From positions 266,033 to 330,032 of the forward strand of contig JAKSZT010054011.1 of the NCBI GenBank assembly GCA_026826555.1: a stretch of DNA of 64,000 nt, given 5' to 3'. Each line of letters opens with the position of its first letter. The first letter of the stretch is position 1. Below the pieces are notes generated by a model, which saw only the letters and a list, made by a program, of their open reading frames with translations, ran no database searches and had not been told where the DNA came from. Below are positions 1-11,726 of the stretch, piece after piece. Position numbers and translations under genes: made by a program. The DNA is from Tolypeutes matacus (Eukaryota > Chordata > Mammalia > Cingulata > Chlamyphoridae).

Positions 1-714
1 CAGTGTCCCAAATTCTTTACTCTTTTCAGTTCTGGGACCCTCCAATTTTGCTGCAGTTAAGTTTAACCTGATATTCCACCCCCCTCCCCTTTTTCTTTGG
101 TTTCTTCCCCATTGGGGTATCCTACCCTGGCGAGCCAGATTGGGTTTATCCACATTGGTGGGTCACTGCAGAAAGGTGCAGTTTGCATTTAGATGGTCTA
201 GTCAACAGTATTGGATTGAGTGAGCACAGTACTTTCCAATCACAGTTTTACCACAGTCACTGTCTTTTTTTTCTTTTTTTCTTTTTTTTTTTCCTTCTAG
301 AGGCCTTTTTGTATGCAGCATTCCTCAGTGGTTTGTATTCTACCCTGGGTCTCTGTGGTCTTGGATTCCAGTTCCTGGATATGTGTGGGGTCCTGACTTG
401 CTGTTGTGGCCTCTTATAGTCTGTGTCACTGGTGGGAGGTGGGAAGGATCTGAAAACCTCTTAAGCTGCATGGGACCAAGTGAGGGAGAGGGAGTGGATT
501 AATGGGTCCAGGGCAGAAGTTTCCTACCTGACATTGTCCTCTTTCTTTGATTCAGCATTTGTAGGGTCCTTCTCCAGTCTCTACTGTCCTCCAGAGTTCT
601 AAGCAAGTGGGATTTATCCTTTTATTCACTGAATCTCAGGGAAGTTTTTTCAGGGGATGTCTTATATCACTATGCTGATGACCTTACTCCTGAACATTGT
701 TTTTTAAATACAGT
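1..714. other. Unassigned non-coding sequence
   Basis: I see no exon, RNA gene or clearly recognisable repeat. The stretch contains a pyrimidine-rich low-complexity tract (about 262-300, runs of T broken by C). Open frames here are short and of low complexity. It could be the 5' part of an old L1, but I cannot support that. Confidence 0.4.
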
Positions 715-1430
715 GATTGATTTTTATTAAGTATTTCATCCAAGATTCTGTTCTAGGGATTGGGACTATAAGAAAAACAAGATAGACCCGATCCCTTTCC
801 TCACCTGATTTATAGGAAAGAGATATAATTTGATCCATACCCACAGATAAGTATGGTATTGCCATGAATATGCATAGCAGGAACATCTAACTAACATAGT
901 TGGGGTTGGGTGATGAGCAAGGAAGGCTTTTAGAGAAGAGTGATTTTTAAATTAAAGCCTAAGGCATGAGAAAGACATTCCTAAGGTAAAGAGGCATTGG
1001 GTAGAGGGGCAGAAACAGCATGTATGAAGCACTCAGCAGGGACTTCAATCATTGGCCCAGGCAAGGAGCAGGGAGTGTGAGGTGTGAGGAGGCTGGACAT
1101 TTGGCTGCAGAGGTAGCCAGGTTATGTGACCTTGAAGGCTTCATTAAAGACTTTAGACTCTTGCTTCTCAAACTTGAAAGTGTTTATGAATCATCTGGAG
1201 ATCATGTTAAAGCATGGACTTGGAGTCAGGAGATCTGGGATGGGGCTTTGGGTTCTGCATGTCTAACAAGCTCCCATGTATAATGATGCTGGTCATCCAT
1301 GGACCACACTTTGAGTAGAAAGGCTTTTGATTTTATCCCAAGGGAAATGGCAAAGCCTTGAAGGGTTTTGGGTAGGATAATGACATGACCTAATTGTATG
1401 GTAGGAAGACCCTGTTACCCAAAGTGCAGT
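715..1430 (-). mobile_element. L2 LINE fragment, interrupted by MER5
   Basis: The plus strand reads like the reverse complement of an L2 3' region. It has the degraded 'tattaagtatttcatcc...ttctgttctagggattggga' opening, then the 'gaaggcttttagagaagagtg' segment, and at 1,318-1,430 the 'ttttgattttatcccaaggg' and 'ttttgggtaggataatgac' segment. A MER5-like element at about 1,155-1,320 interrupts it. Highly diverged and fossil. The family call rests on pattern recognition. Confidence 0.6.
1155..1320. mobile_element. MER5-type hAT-Charlie MITE
   Basis: The ends read 'cttctcaaacttgaaagtg' and 'ggaccacactttgagtag', imperfect inverted complements typical of MER5 elements. In between are the 'aatcatctggagatcatgtt' and 'gtctaacaagctcccatgt' segments of that family. 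Non-autonomous DNA transposon with no coding capacity. It sits inside the L2 fragment, so it inserted later. Confidence 0.7.
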
Positions 1431-1678
1431 CAATGGATATTAGGTGAGAAAATCAGGAAAATGGATATTAGTGAGGAGGTGATGGCAGTAGAGAGACATG
1501 TGAGCCTTGTCAACTAAGATAGTGGCAGTGGGCAAGCGGACATTGCCTATGCCTCTTTCATTAGTTCTATCCTGTTCAACTGCCTGCAATAATAATTCTG
1601 TTCTTTTCTTCCTTCTCCACTGGATAGTGGGCTTCTTGGTGGTGGAGGTGGTGATGCTTAGGCAGTATAGGGGAGGCA

Positions 1679-1868
1679 GTGCAGCATAGTGCTTAAGAAC
1701 ATAAGACTTAGAATCGTTTGAGGCTGGATTCAAGTCCTGACTCCATTACTTCCTAGTTGCTTAACTTTTCAGAGTCTGCATTTTAACATCTGCTATATAG
1801 ATGGAGAGTGATACCACCACAGTGTTGAGAACATTAAATTAATGTGCATGAAGTGTTTAGCCCTATGT
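1679..1868 (+). mobile_element. MIR SINE
   Basis: Has the MIR order: 'gcagcatagtgcttaagaac', 'ggctggattcaagtcctgac' (B-box region), 'agttgcttaacttttcagag' and a degraded 'ttgagaacattaaattaatg' core. tRNA-derived CORE-SINE fossil, strongly diverged. Confidence 0.75.
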
Positions 1869-1871
1869 CTG

Positions 1872-2000
1872 ACATTCATTGATTCACAAAATATGTACTG
1901 ACCGCTAGCACATTGGAATGTGCTAGGCTCTGGGCATTCAGCAATGAACAAAGTAGACTTGGTTTCTGTCCTCAGGGAGAACTTGATAAATAGTATTAGT
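1872..2000 (-). mobile_element. L2 LINE 3' fragment
   Basis: Reverse-complement L2 3' end: 'cattcattgattcacaaaat', 'gtgctaggctctgggcattc', 'agcaatgaacaaagtagac' and 'ctgtcctcagggagaacttg' follow the canonical order. Confidence 0.65.
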
Positions 2001-3150
2001 AGCTGCTTATTATTCTCAGTAATAGTCTTTGCTGTTGGCCCATCCATTTCGTGTATGGAGACTGAGCATGAAGCTCCAGTAGCCATTCTGTCTGGACAGT
2101 AAACCCCAACTCTTTCCTGAGCAAGTTGTGGAGAATAGAAACTCTATTCTATACATTCAATTTAATTGATTCCTCAAGCCCTGGCAGCACTTTCAGCTAA
2201 ATTACCCATAAAACTGAAGCAGGGATACTTGGGGTTCAATATCATTTTCCAGCTCAGTAATCTATATGTGGCCAACCCTGCAGCATTACATTTAATAATT
2301 TTCAAAGGCTTGGGAGGGTGTGTGCAGGGCTCTTCATTAAATAGTGCCTATATATATAGCTAAAAATTCTCATGTAAAAACCTTCTTTGGTTTTGGGCTG
2401 TAGTTTTTCAAATGAGGAAGAGAGTTGCTGAGCACTTGAAAGGAAAGAAAAGACATAAGAAGAGTATGAAGGTAGTTGTGGAAGGAAAAATTACCAGTGG
2501 CCTTTGGCAAGCAGGATATGACCTGGACTTAAGAGAGCTTTTTTGGGCTCTGAAATCCACCACGAGAGGTCCAGCTACAGTGAATTGGCTAGGATTCTTG
2601 ATTGTAAACAACAGAACTGATTCCGGCTTACTTAAGCAAATGGAAATTTAATGGAAGGCTATAGAAGTTTCTCAGAGTACAAGGCATCCTGGAGAACCAG
2701 GTTTGGGAAAGGGCAAGAACCAAAGTGGACTTGGGAGGACTGGACAGAAGGAACCACCACAATGGCCTCATGATGGTAAAAGGCTGGTTTGTCTACTTAT
2801 TGGTCTACCATCAACACTTCCCTCTCTTCCTGAAATATTTGTTTCAGATGCAAAGACCCAAAAGTCTGCCCGGCTGAGTGTAGGTCACAGGTCTGCTCTC
2901 TGTCTGTCTTGTGAGTAGGTAGAAGAAGGTTCTGGTAACTTTGGCTTGTGTTTTCTGCAGTGGGCACCCAGAATTACACTCCCACCATGATTATACACAA
3001 TGGTGAGGTGGTAAATTCCCCAAAGGAAGTCAGCGTGTTATTAGGATAGCGAAATGAATGTCGGTACCTGTAGCATGTAAAATGACAAGGTCAAGGACTT
3101 ACTAGTTAAGAGTCAACTTGGTAATATTTTTCCTTTGAGGTTTGTTTAAT
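2001..3150. other. Unassigned; contains an old interspersed repeat
   Basis: No exon is supported. About 2,580-2,910 ('gattgtaaacaacagaactg', 'aatggaaatttaatggaagg', 'ctggagaaccaggtttggga') resembles a common ancient mammalian repeat that I cannot name confidently. The rest shows nothing I recognise. Confidence 0.4.
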
Positions 3151-3154
3151 TAGA

Positions 3155-3395
3155 GCTTACCCTGCTTGATCTCCCCAGACAGCTCCACCATCTTCAGTGT
3201 TCTTTTCCCACTCTGTATTTCTCTTCATTAGCTGTATTTCTCTGCATTGTAGGGTCTTTCTATGATGCCATTTCCCCAAAAGTCTCGGAGTTCTCAGGGG
3301 GCAAGGATTGACCTGATTCGTCTCTGTATTCTTAGGTCCTAGCAAAGTGCTTGACATCTAGAAGATACTTGATAAATTACATTTGAATGAAACAA
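3155..3395 (+). mobile_element. L2 LINE 3' end
   Basis: Ends with 'gtattcttaggtcctagcaa', 'agtgcttgacatctagaaga' and 'tacttgataaattacatttg', the forward L2 3' terminus. The upstream pyrimidine-rich part fits the L2 3' UTR but is more diverged. Confidence 0.6.
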
Positions 3396-4278
3396 ATAGT
3401 GTGGTAATCTTACTAGAAACACAAATGTAAGCAGCTAGAAATTTCAATGGGGAAGTTTTCTGGATGGAAAACATTTAAAAATCATTTGGTAGCAAGCACA
3501 TGTTTAAAACCCACTCTGCAAAGGCATGCTGCCTTGAAAATGGAAGGAATCAGAGGAAAGTAAAGCCCAGGGACTTACGCAACCTCTGTATTTCAGCTTT
3601 TATTCATTTTATTTTTGAAGAAATGTTTTCTTTCACAAAAGACTTCTTCACCTAAGAAACCTCCTTGCCTTGGTCAGTATTAGCCAAACATTTTCTCTTT
3701 AATCTGGACACATGTTATCCTGCTCCCCAGGATACTTTGTATTTCGGAAAATCCCTTGAGCTTTGCTGGGATCAATGTTCTAAGAAGAAACTTGAATGGT
3801 TTGGAGATCTGTGGAGCTGGTAATTTAGTTGCTGTGGCCACATGCAAACGAATTATTTCAGAGTTAACTTTTACTGTTAGATAATTTTTCTATGGGTACA
3901 GAGATTCTGGGTGCAGAGATTCTGGATTTTTATCATAAAATTAGATACCTCTTCTCCCCCTTTAATGAAGTGATTGACAAATGGTTGTGGAAAATAGAGG
4001 CATGTGCAGGCCTAGACTTCTGCTTCCCTGGTCTACTCAGATCAAGCAACAGAAAATGACTGGCTATTACAAGCAGAGAAGAAATGAATTTAAAGGATAT
4101 GGAGAGCCCTTGCAATGGCCAGAAAGGCTGGACATCAAGGACCATGGCTAGTACAGGCCCTGGCTACACAGCTAGTCTGGTGAGGTACCTTCTGCTAATG
4201 CCAGTGACTCTGGACACCACAGCATGCACAGTTGCTGGTGCCAGAAAGGGACATAAAAATCCACTTCCTCAGATCTGC
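3396..4278. other. Unassigned non-coding sequence
   Basis: No recognisable gene or repeat. The only local structure is a tandem pair of 'gattctgg'-type words at 3,900-3,930. Confidence 0.35.
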
Positions 4279-4321
4279 TTGTGGTGGTGGTGGTGGTAGT
4301 GGTGGTGATGGTGGTGGTGTG
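4279..4321 (+). repeat. (TGG)n microsatellite
   Basis: A run of about 14 TGG/TGA-type triplets, G-rich on the plus strand. In one frame it translates to a tryptophan run that has no coding meaning. Confidence 0.9.
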
Positions 4322-5029
4322 CATTGGTTGATTGCTGATCATGGCTTTTGATTAGCTACTTTGGATCAGCAGGGGCCTTGCTCTGAAGGTAGCCATTATT
4401 TCAACCCATCTCTGACAAAGGAGACTGAGGAGACTTAAAGACGGTACGCTTCCTTAGAGTTGCAGAGGACAGAAGAAGGGCTGCATTTGCAGGACAGGTC
4501 AAGAAACTGTAGCTTTGGGAGCCACGGAAGCAGCTCCTGGCACCCTTCCCACATTGTTCTTGGGGGCAGTTTGGAGCCTGCTTGTGCTGCCTTTGTGGGG
4601 TCTCTGGCCTTGTTCCAGCTGGGAAAGACTGACTTGGGGAACTTCTCTCCAGTGTTCACCTCACCCCAGAATTTGCCCTTCAGGTAAAAGCAGCTTGAGA
4701 CAAGCAGTGTGGGAGACAATTGAGGGGGACATCCTGGGGAAAAAGCTGCCTGCTTTAGGTCCTGCAGTGGAAGACTTGGGAGAGGGAGAAGTTCTGTATT
4801 CTGGGAAGTAGAGGGGGCATTCAAACTGCAGTAAACAGGGGAACTCCTAAGCCACTAGCAAGCACAAGCCCAGACAAGACTTAGGCCAGGAAAAACAGGG
4901 AGGAAACTACACTTTGCATTTGCTTTGGGCAGACCTTCCTGATAGGAGGGCTCACACTCAAGAATATCTGTCATTTCACCAGCTGGATACAGGACCAAGA
5001 AATAGACATCTTAGGAAACAAACACCAGA

Positions 5030-6145
5030 GTTAACATTTTAAAATGTTAAAATATACAATGTGCCACAAAAGATGACAAGACAAAGAAATAGAAAATGAT
5101 GGTCCAATCAAAGGAAGAGGATAAAATCCAGAGAACAACAATGGAGAAGACCAGACTGTGAACATTTCAACAAAGACTTTAAAAAATATATTCTCAATAG
5201 GCTCAAGGAGATGAAGGAAAATACAGAGAAACAATGAATGACCAATAGGACAATCTCTATAAAAAGACAGAAAATTTAAAAAGGAATCAAACAGACATAT
5301 GGAGTGGATAACTATAAAAACAGAAATAAAAAATTTCCAAGAAGATTTCAAGAGCAGATTGGAGCTGGCAAGAAGAAAAAAATTCAGTGAACTTAAAGAC
5401 AATTGAAATGAGTCAGGCTGAGGAGCAGAAAGAAAAAAGAATTATTTTAAAAAGTGAAAATAGCCTAAGACACCTCTGAGACACCATCAAGCATACCAAT
5501 ATATGCATTATGGGAGTCCCAGAAGAAGAAGAAAGAGAGAAAGGGTCAGAAGGACTATTCAAAAATAATGACAGGGAGCACATGTGGCTCAAGCAATTGG
5601 GTGCCCGCTTCCCACATGGGAGGCCTCACATTTAGTTCTCGGTGCCTCCTAAAGAAAATGAGCAGACAACAGACAGAGAGGGAACCATCTCAGGGGTTCC
5701 CAAAAAATAATGACAGAAAATTTCCCAAACTTAGCAAAGATAGGAATATGTACAGAAGTCCAGAGAACACCAAAGAGGATAAACCTGAAGAAAAATGTGC
5801 CCTGTTACACACTGATCAAACTGTTGAGTGTAAAAGACAAAGAAAGAGTTCTGAAAGCATCAAGAGAAAAGAAACATGTTATGTACAAAGGGAGTCCCAA
5901 CTACATTAAATGCCAATTTCTCATCAGAAACCATGCAGGCAAGAAGGCAGTGGGTTGAAATACTTAAAGTGCTGAAAGAAAACAATTGCCAACAAAGAGT
6001 TTTATATCTGGTGAGACTTTCTTTCAAAAGTGAGGGAGAGATGAAGACATTCCCAGATGAACAAAAGCTGAGGGAATTCATCACCACAAGACCCACCCTA
6101 CAAGTAATGCTAAAGGACACTAGACAGCTGTTTAAGGTGGCATAA
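5030..6145 (+). pseudogene. L1 ORF1p remnant
   Basis: Broken copy of the L1 nucleic-acid chaperone. The A-rich 5' half (5,030-5,540) is what remains of the coiled-coil region. Downstream, the RNA-recognition and C-terminal domains are visible in pieces: 'NFPNLAKIGI' (from 5,710), 'VLKASREKKHVMYKGSPNYI' in a shifted frame, then 'ETMQARRQWVEILKVLKENN' and 'EQKLREFITTRP' ending at 6,145. At least two frameshifts and a 128-bp DAS-SINE at 5,575 break it. ORF1p normally trimerises and coats L1 RNA in the cytoplasm. This copy cannot make it. Confidence 0.85.
5575..5702 (+). mobile_element. DAS-SINE inserted in L1 ORF1
   Basis: tRNA-derived head 'gagcacatgtggctcaagca' followed by the CCTCCTAAAG junction and a short AC-rich body. 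A perfect 14-bp target-site duplication, 'aaaaataatgacag', flanks it at 5,561-5,574 and 5,703-5,716, giving exact borders. The B box has decayed ('ttagttctc' instead of GTTCRANNC). This is a short DAS form inserted into an already present L1. Confidence 0.92.
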
Positions 6146-6339
6146 AGAAACAAGGTTAACTATTTGGGTAATTGTAAATGTCAGTACTATTGTATTGTAT
6201 TTTTTGGTATGTCTAGCAATTTGGCATTATTTATGAATTCCAAAAAGTAATATTGGATTATGTTTGTAAACTGGCCTTTTTCTCTGGGCATATTAGAGTG
6301 TATTGGATTCAGAGGTTTTACTTTTACTTAATTAAATAA

Positions 6340-6807
6340 TGATTAAGGCTTTGATTGGGACATGTCAGTAGGATGTTGCATCACTGCCCCCATGGTGGGC
6401 AGCGACTCACAGAGAAACTGCACCACCGAGAAGGGAGTTTGGAGTTTTTGAGCTGGAGCCTAGGGAAGTAAGCACACAGAGGAGCTTGGGTTGTGAGGAA
6501 AGAGAAAAGGCCCCGGGAAAAGAAACAAGCTGTTCACCTGATAGTCTACAGCTGGCCTTGTGGAGCTAGCAGAGGAGCTGAGCCCAGAGAGAAGCAAGCC
6601 CTGGGAAGAGAGGAACCCAGGAAGCCTGAACCCTCACAGATGTTGGCAGCCATTTTGCTCCAACACATGGCAATAGACTTTGGTGAGGGAAGTAATTTAT
6701 GCTTTATGGCCTGGTAACTGTAAGCTTCTACCCCAGATAAATACCCTTTATAAAAACCAACTGATTTCTGGTATTTTGCATCAGCACCCCTTTGGCTGAC
6801 TAATACA
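6340..6807 (+). mobile_element. LTR-like element in the L1 ORF1-ORF2 spacer
   Basis: About 468 bp that starts TGATTAAGG and ends CTAATACA (TG...CA). It is more GC-rich than the surrounding L1 spacer. It has LTR-like 3' features: a TATA-like 'accctttataaaaacc' at ~6,745 and 'ctgactaatacaa' at the end. I infer a solo LTR of an ERVL/MaLR-type retroelement. A clean target duplication is not visible, so the borders are approximate. No coding sequence belongs to it. The small frames inside are accidental. Confidence 0.55.
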
Positions 6808-7200
6808 ATATGTAACTCCACTTCTTATATCCTACAGGTGCTAAAATGCAGTTGAATAAATAGTAATGATAAATCTATGGTTTGGGACATATACTGTACA
6901 AAGATATAATTTTTAACAAGTACATAAGAGGTGGGGATGGAAGATATATAGGAACAGTATATGTGTATGCTATTGAAGTCAAATTGGTATCAAATGATAT
7001 ATGATTGTTACATATTTAAGATGCTGAATTATAACCCCATGGTAACCACAAGGAAAATATATAAAAAATATAGCTAGTTATAAATGAGAAGGAACTCAAT
7101 ATAGCACAATACAAAAAAAATCAAATAAATATGAGAGTAAGCATTAATGGAAGAATTGAGGGACAAAAGGGTATAAGGTTTACAAAGACTAAATAGCAAA

Positions 7201-10200
7201 ATGGCAAAAGAAAGTCCTGCTTTATCAATAGTGACTTTAAATGTAAATGGATTCAACTTTCCAGTCAAAACGCAGAGATTGACTGAATGGATAAAAAAGC
7301 ATGACCTAACTATATGCTGTCTACAAGAGACTCACCTTGAATTAAAAGATGTAAGTCAATTGAAAGTGAAAGGATGGAGAAGACTATACCATGCATTTAA
7401 TAACCAAAAGAGAGCTTGGGTAGCTATACTAATATCAGATAAAATAGACTTTAAGTAAAAAACAGTTATGAGAGAAAAATACTGTCATTATATACTGATA
7501 AAGGGGTCAATTCAACAAGAAGATGTAACAATTATAAATATATATGTACCTAATAACAGTGCTCCAAAATACATGAAGCAAATACTGAGATTTGAAGAGA
7601 GAAATTCACATCTCTATATTAACAGAAGGAGACTTTAATACACCACTTTCAACAATGGAGTGAAGAGAGAAGGTCAATAGGAAAATACAACTCTTGAATG
7701 ATACTCTAAACCAACTAGAACATAAAAGGCATATATAGGCCACTTCACTTTTTCAACAAAAAGTGAAGTTCACTTTTGTTTCAACAAAAACAGAATACAT
7801 ATTCTTCTTGAGTGCACATGGGTCATTCTCCAGGATAGACCATATCTTATGTCATAAAACAAGTCTCAATAAATTGAACAATACTGAAATCATAAATGTA
7901 TCTTCTATGTCCAAAATGGAATGAAGCTAGAAATCAACAGAAGAGACAGAATTGAAAAATTCACAAATATATAGAAATTAAGAATACACTCTCAAACAAC
8001 TAATGGGTGAAATAAGAAATCACAAGGGACATTAGGATTTATCTTGAGACAAATGAAAATGAAAACATAACATACAAAAACTTATGCGGGAGGGGGAGAG
8101 TGGATGTGGCTCAAGTGATTGGGCTCCTGCCTACCACATGGGAGGTCCGTGGTTCGGTTCCTGGTGCCTTCTAAAGAAAACAGTGAGCTGGCGTGATGGG
8201 CAGGCATGGCAAGCTGACACAACAAGATGACACAAAAAGAGACATAAGAGGAAAAACATGGCGAGAGACACAACAAAGCAGGGAGTGGAGGTTCTTGGTG
8301 CCTCCTAAAGAGGATGAGCAGGATGGTGAGCTGGCACAACAGGCAGGTGCGGCGAGCTGAAGCAATAAGATGACGCAACAAGAGACACAAGAGGAAAAAC
8401 AGAACGAGAGACACAACAAAGCAGGCAATGAAGGTGACTCAAGTGATTAGGCGCCTCCCTCCCACATCAGAGGTCCCAGGTTCAGTTCCCAGTGCCTCCT
8501 AAAGAAACAAGGAAGATGAACAGACACAAGTGCAAACAATGAGGGGGTGGGGAGAAATAAATAAATAATAAATCTTTAAAAAATGAATTAATGTATTAAA
8601 AAAATTAAACACTTTTGTAAAAAAAAAACCTTATGGGATGCAGTAAAAGGAAATTTATAACTCTAAATGCTTACATTAAAAAAGAAGGAAGATTTCAAAT
8701 CAGAGATCTAACCTCAAGAATGGAAGAACTATAAAAAGAAGAGCAAACACAACCCAAAATGAGCAAAAGGAAAGAAATAACAAAGATTAGAGTGGAGATA
8801 GAAAAATAGAGAATAAGAAAACAATAGAGAGGATCAACAAAACCAAAAGTTAGGTCTTTGAAAATATCGATAAAATTGACAAACTTTAAACTAGACTGAC
8901 AAAGATGAAAAGAGAGAGGATACAAATTCTAAAATTAGAAATGAAAGGGGGATATTGCTACCAACCCCACTGAAATAAAAAAAGGACTATATGAGGATAC
9001 TATGAACAACTGTATGCCAACAAATTAGATAATCTAGATGAAATGAACAAAACCTAGAAACACAGAAGCTGCCTTCATTGTCTCAAGAAGAAATAGAACA
9101 TCTCAACAAGCTAGTGACTAGTAAAGAGATTGAATCAGTCTTCACAAACATCCTAACAAGACCAAACTGCTTCACAGGGCAATTTTACCAAACATTTCAA
9201 GAAGAATTAATGCCAATCATGCTCAAACACTTCCAAATAACTGAAGATGAGGCAACATTCTCTAATTCATTCTATGAAGCCAATATCCCTCTCATAACAA
9301 AGTCAGATAAACAAACACAAGAAAATAAAATTACAGGCCAATATTTCTTGTGACTATACATAAAAAAATCCTCAACAAAATACTAGAAAACTGAATCCAA
9401 CAGCATATTAAAAGAATTATACACAATGATCAAGTGGGATTTATCCCAGCTATGCAAGCATGGTTCAATATAAGAAAATAAATTAATGTAATACAACACA
9501 GCAGAATGAAGGAAAAAAAAAACACATGATCATCTCAATTGATGCTGAAAAGGCATTTGATAAAATCCTGCACCTTTCTTGATAAAAACACTTAGAAAAA
9601 TAAGAATATAAGGACACTTCCTCAACATGATAAAGGCCATATATAAAAAACACACAGCTAACATCCCTTTTAATGGTGCAAGACTGAAAGCTTTCCCTCA
9701 AAGATCAAGAACAAGATAAGGATGACCACTGTTCACCACTGTTATTTAATATTGTACTGGAAGTTCTTGCTAAATATTCCTAAAGGAAATCAAAGAAGAC
9801 CTAAGTAAATGGAAGGATGTTTCATGTTCATGGACTGGAAGATGAAATATTGTTAGGATGTCAATTCTACCTGAAGTAATTTACAGATTCAAGGCAATCT
9901 CAATAAATATACCCAAAGTTTTCTTTGCAGAAATGGAAAAGTCAACAATCAAATTTACATGGAAGAATAAGCCATGCTGAATGGCCAAAGCCACCAAAGA
10001 AAAGAAAAAGTAGGATAAAGTAAGAGGACTCATATTTCACAATCTTTAATGTTATTACAAAGCCATAGTAATCAAAACAGCATGGTACTTGCACAAAGAC
10101 AAACATACAGACCAATAGAATTGAATTGAGAATTCAGAAATCAACTGTCACATTTATGGCCAACTGATTTTTGACAATGGGGCAAAGACCACTTAATTGG

Positions 10201-11170
10201 AAAGAATAGTCTCTTTAACCAACGGTGCTGGGAAAACTGAATCTCCATTTGCAAAAGAATGAAGGTGGATCCCTACTTCCCACCATATATAAAAATAAAC
10301 TCAAAATGGATCAGAGACCTAAATATAAGAGCCTGAACTATCAAATTAATGCAGGGCAGAATCTTCAGGATTTTGTGTTAGGCAATGGATTCTTACACGT
10401 TACACCCAAAGCACAAGTAACAAAAGAAAAAAAATGAAAATGGGATCTCATCAAAATGAAAAACTTTTGCATGTTAAAGAACTTCATTAGGAAAGTAAAA
10501 CAACAAGCTACATAATGGGAGAAAATATTTGGAAACCACATATCTGATAACGGTTTAATATCCATAATATATATAGAAATGCTTCAACTTAACAATGAAA
10601 AGACAAAAAACTCAATTAAAAAATGGGCAAAAGACTTGAACAGCCATTTTTCCAAAGATATACAAATGGCCAAAAAGCACATGAAAAGATGTGCAACATC
10701 ATTAGCCATCAGGGAAATGTAAATCAAAACCACAATGAGATACCATTTCATACCCACTAAAATGGAAAACTACAAGTATTGGAGAGGATGTGGAGAAATA
10801 GGAACACTCATTCATTGCTGGTGGGAATGTAAAACAGTGCAGCCACTTTGGAAGACAGTTTGGCAAATTCTCAGAAAGTTAAGTATAGAATTAGCATATG
10901 ATCCAGCAATCTCACTTCTAGGTAAATACTCAAAAGAACTCAAAGAGGTATGCTAACAGATATTTGCACATCAATGTTCACAGCAGCATTATTCACAATT
11001 GTCAAAAGATGGAAGCAACCCAAGTGTCCATCAACTGATGAACGGATAAACAAAATGTGATATATATGCATAATGGAATATTATTTAGCTGTAAAGTGAA
11101 TGAAGTTTTGATACATGCCACAACATGGATGGACCTTGAAGACATCATGTTGTGTGAAATAAGCCAGACA
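7201..11170 (+). pseudogene. L1 ORF2p remnant (endonuclease-reverse transcriptase)
   Basis: Starts ATGGCAAAAG at 7,201. The first 85 codons keep the apurinic-endonuclease start: 'TLNVNGFN' with the Asn at residue 14, and 'CCLQETHL' with the Glu at residue 43, both active-site positions in L1 endonuclease. A stop follows 'ISDKIDFK' at 7,458. The RT region at 9,078-9,700 and the C-terminal region '[17 protein letters not shown]' (~10,822) are recognisable. Homology runs to about 11,170. A multi-unit DAS-SINE at 8,087-8,624 and many stops break it. Confidence 0.88.
8087..8624 (+). mobile_element. Multi-unit (trimeric) DAS-SINE
   Basis: Three SINE units in tandem. Unit 1 has a full tRNA-like head (8,094-8,170, 'gtggttcggttcctggtgcc' holding the B box) plus body. 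Unit 2 keeps only the last ~25 bp of a head ('cttggtgcctcctaaagag', 8,293-8,312) plus body. Unit 3 has a second full head (8,430-8,505) and ends in the 'aaataaataaataataaatc' tail. The bodies repeat with a 143-bp period: 8,223-8,282 matches 8,366-8,424 almost base for base. Flanks 'aaaaacttatg' (8,076-8,086) and 'aaaaaccttatg' (~8,625-8,636) look like an imperfect target duplication, so the whole block probably inserted once. Confidence 0.85.
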
Positions 11171-11726
11171 CAAAAGGACAAAAAGTGTATGTTCTTATTA
11201 ATATGAAATAGTTAGGATAAGCAAATTCATAGTCTTTTTTTTTTGGTCTTTTTTGTATTTTTAAAAAATTTCTTGTTTTCTCATAGAGTCTTAATCTAAC
11301 ATATAGCTTATCAGGGGATGGGGCAGGGGTTGGAACAAGGAGTTAAGGCTTAAAACATATAGAATTTTATTTGGGATTGTGGAAAAGTTTTTGTCATAAA
11401 TGGTGGTGATGGTAGCACAACATTGTGAACATACTCAACATCACTGAATTATATATTTGATTGTAGTTAAAAAGGGAAATTTTAGGGTGTATATGTTACT
11501 AGGATAAATTTTTAAAATCCATGGAACTGTATAAGAGAAACAGTGAACTGTAAGTTAAACCATGGACTATAGTTAATAGTACAATTATAAAATGTGCTTT
11601 CCATCAATTGTAACAAATATACCTCACTGATGCCAGACACTAATAATGTGGTGGTATATGGGAATTCTGCATTTTATGTAAGATTGTTCTGTAAACCCAT
11701 GACTTCTCTAGAAAAAAAAAAAAAAC

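Larger units (their letters stand above)
4850..11726 (+). mobile_element. Old L1 LINE (L1M-like), forward, interrupted
   Basis: A forward L1 with ORF1 remnants (~5,030-6,145), an unusually long ORF1-ORF2 spacer (6,146-7,200), an ORF2 remnant (7,201-~11,170) and a 3' UTR ending in an A-run at ~11,711-11,724. The long spacer ('aaccccatggtaaccacaag' near the ORF2 start) is typical of older L1M lineages. The 5' boundary is not resolved and could lie further upstream (4,430-4,850). Three later insertions interrupt it: DAS-SINEs at 5,575 and 8,087 and an LTR-like element at ~6,340. Stops and frameshifts are everywhere, so it is a fossil. Confidence 0.88.

Noticed and set aside
4186..4299. Frame ending in a tryptophan run
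   Set aside because: Product of the (TGG)n microsatellite.
8223..8424. Regularly spaced repeats considered as CRISPR-like
   Set aside because: Repeat units are whole SINE bodies in a mammalian genome; no short palindromic repeat with unique spacers.
8082..8428. Cys/Leu-rich reverse frames resembling membrane peptides
   Set aside because: Antisense translation of the multi-unit DAS-SINE; the repeated motifs follow the SINE units.
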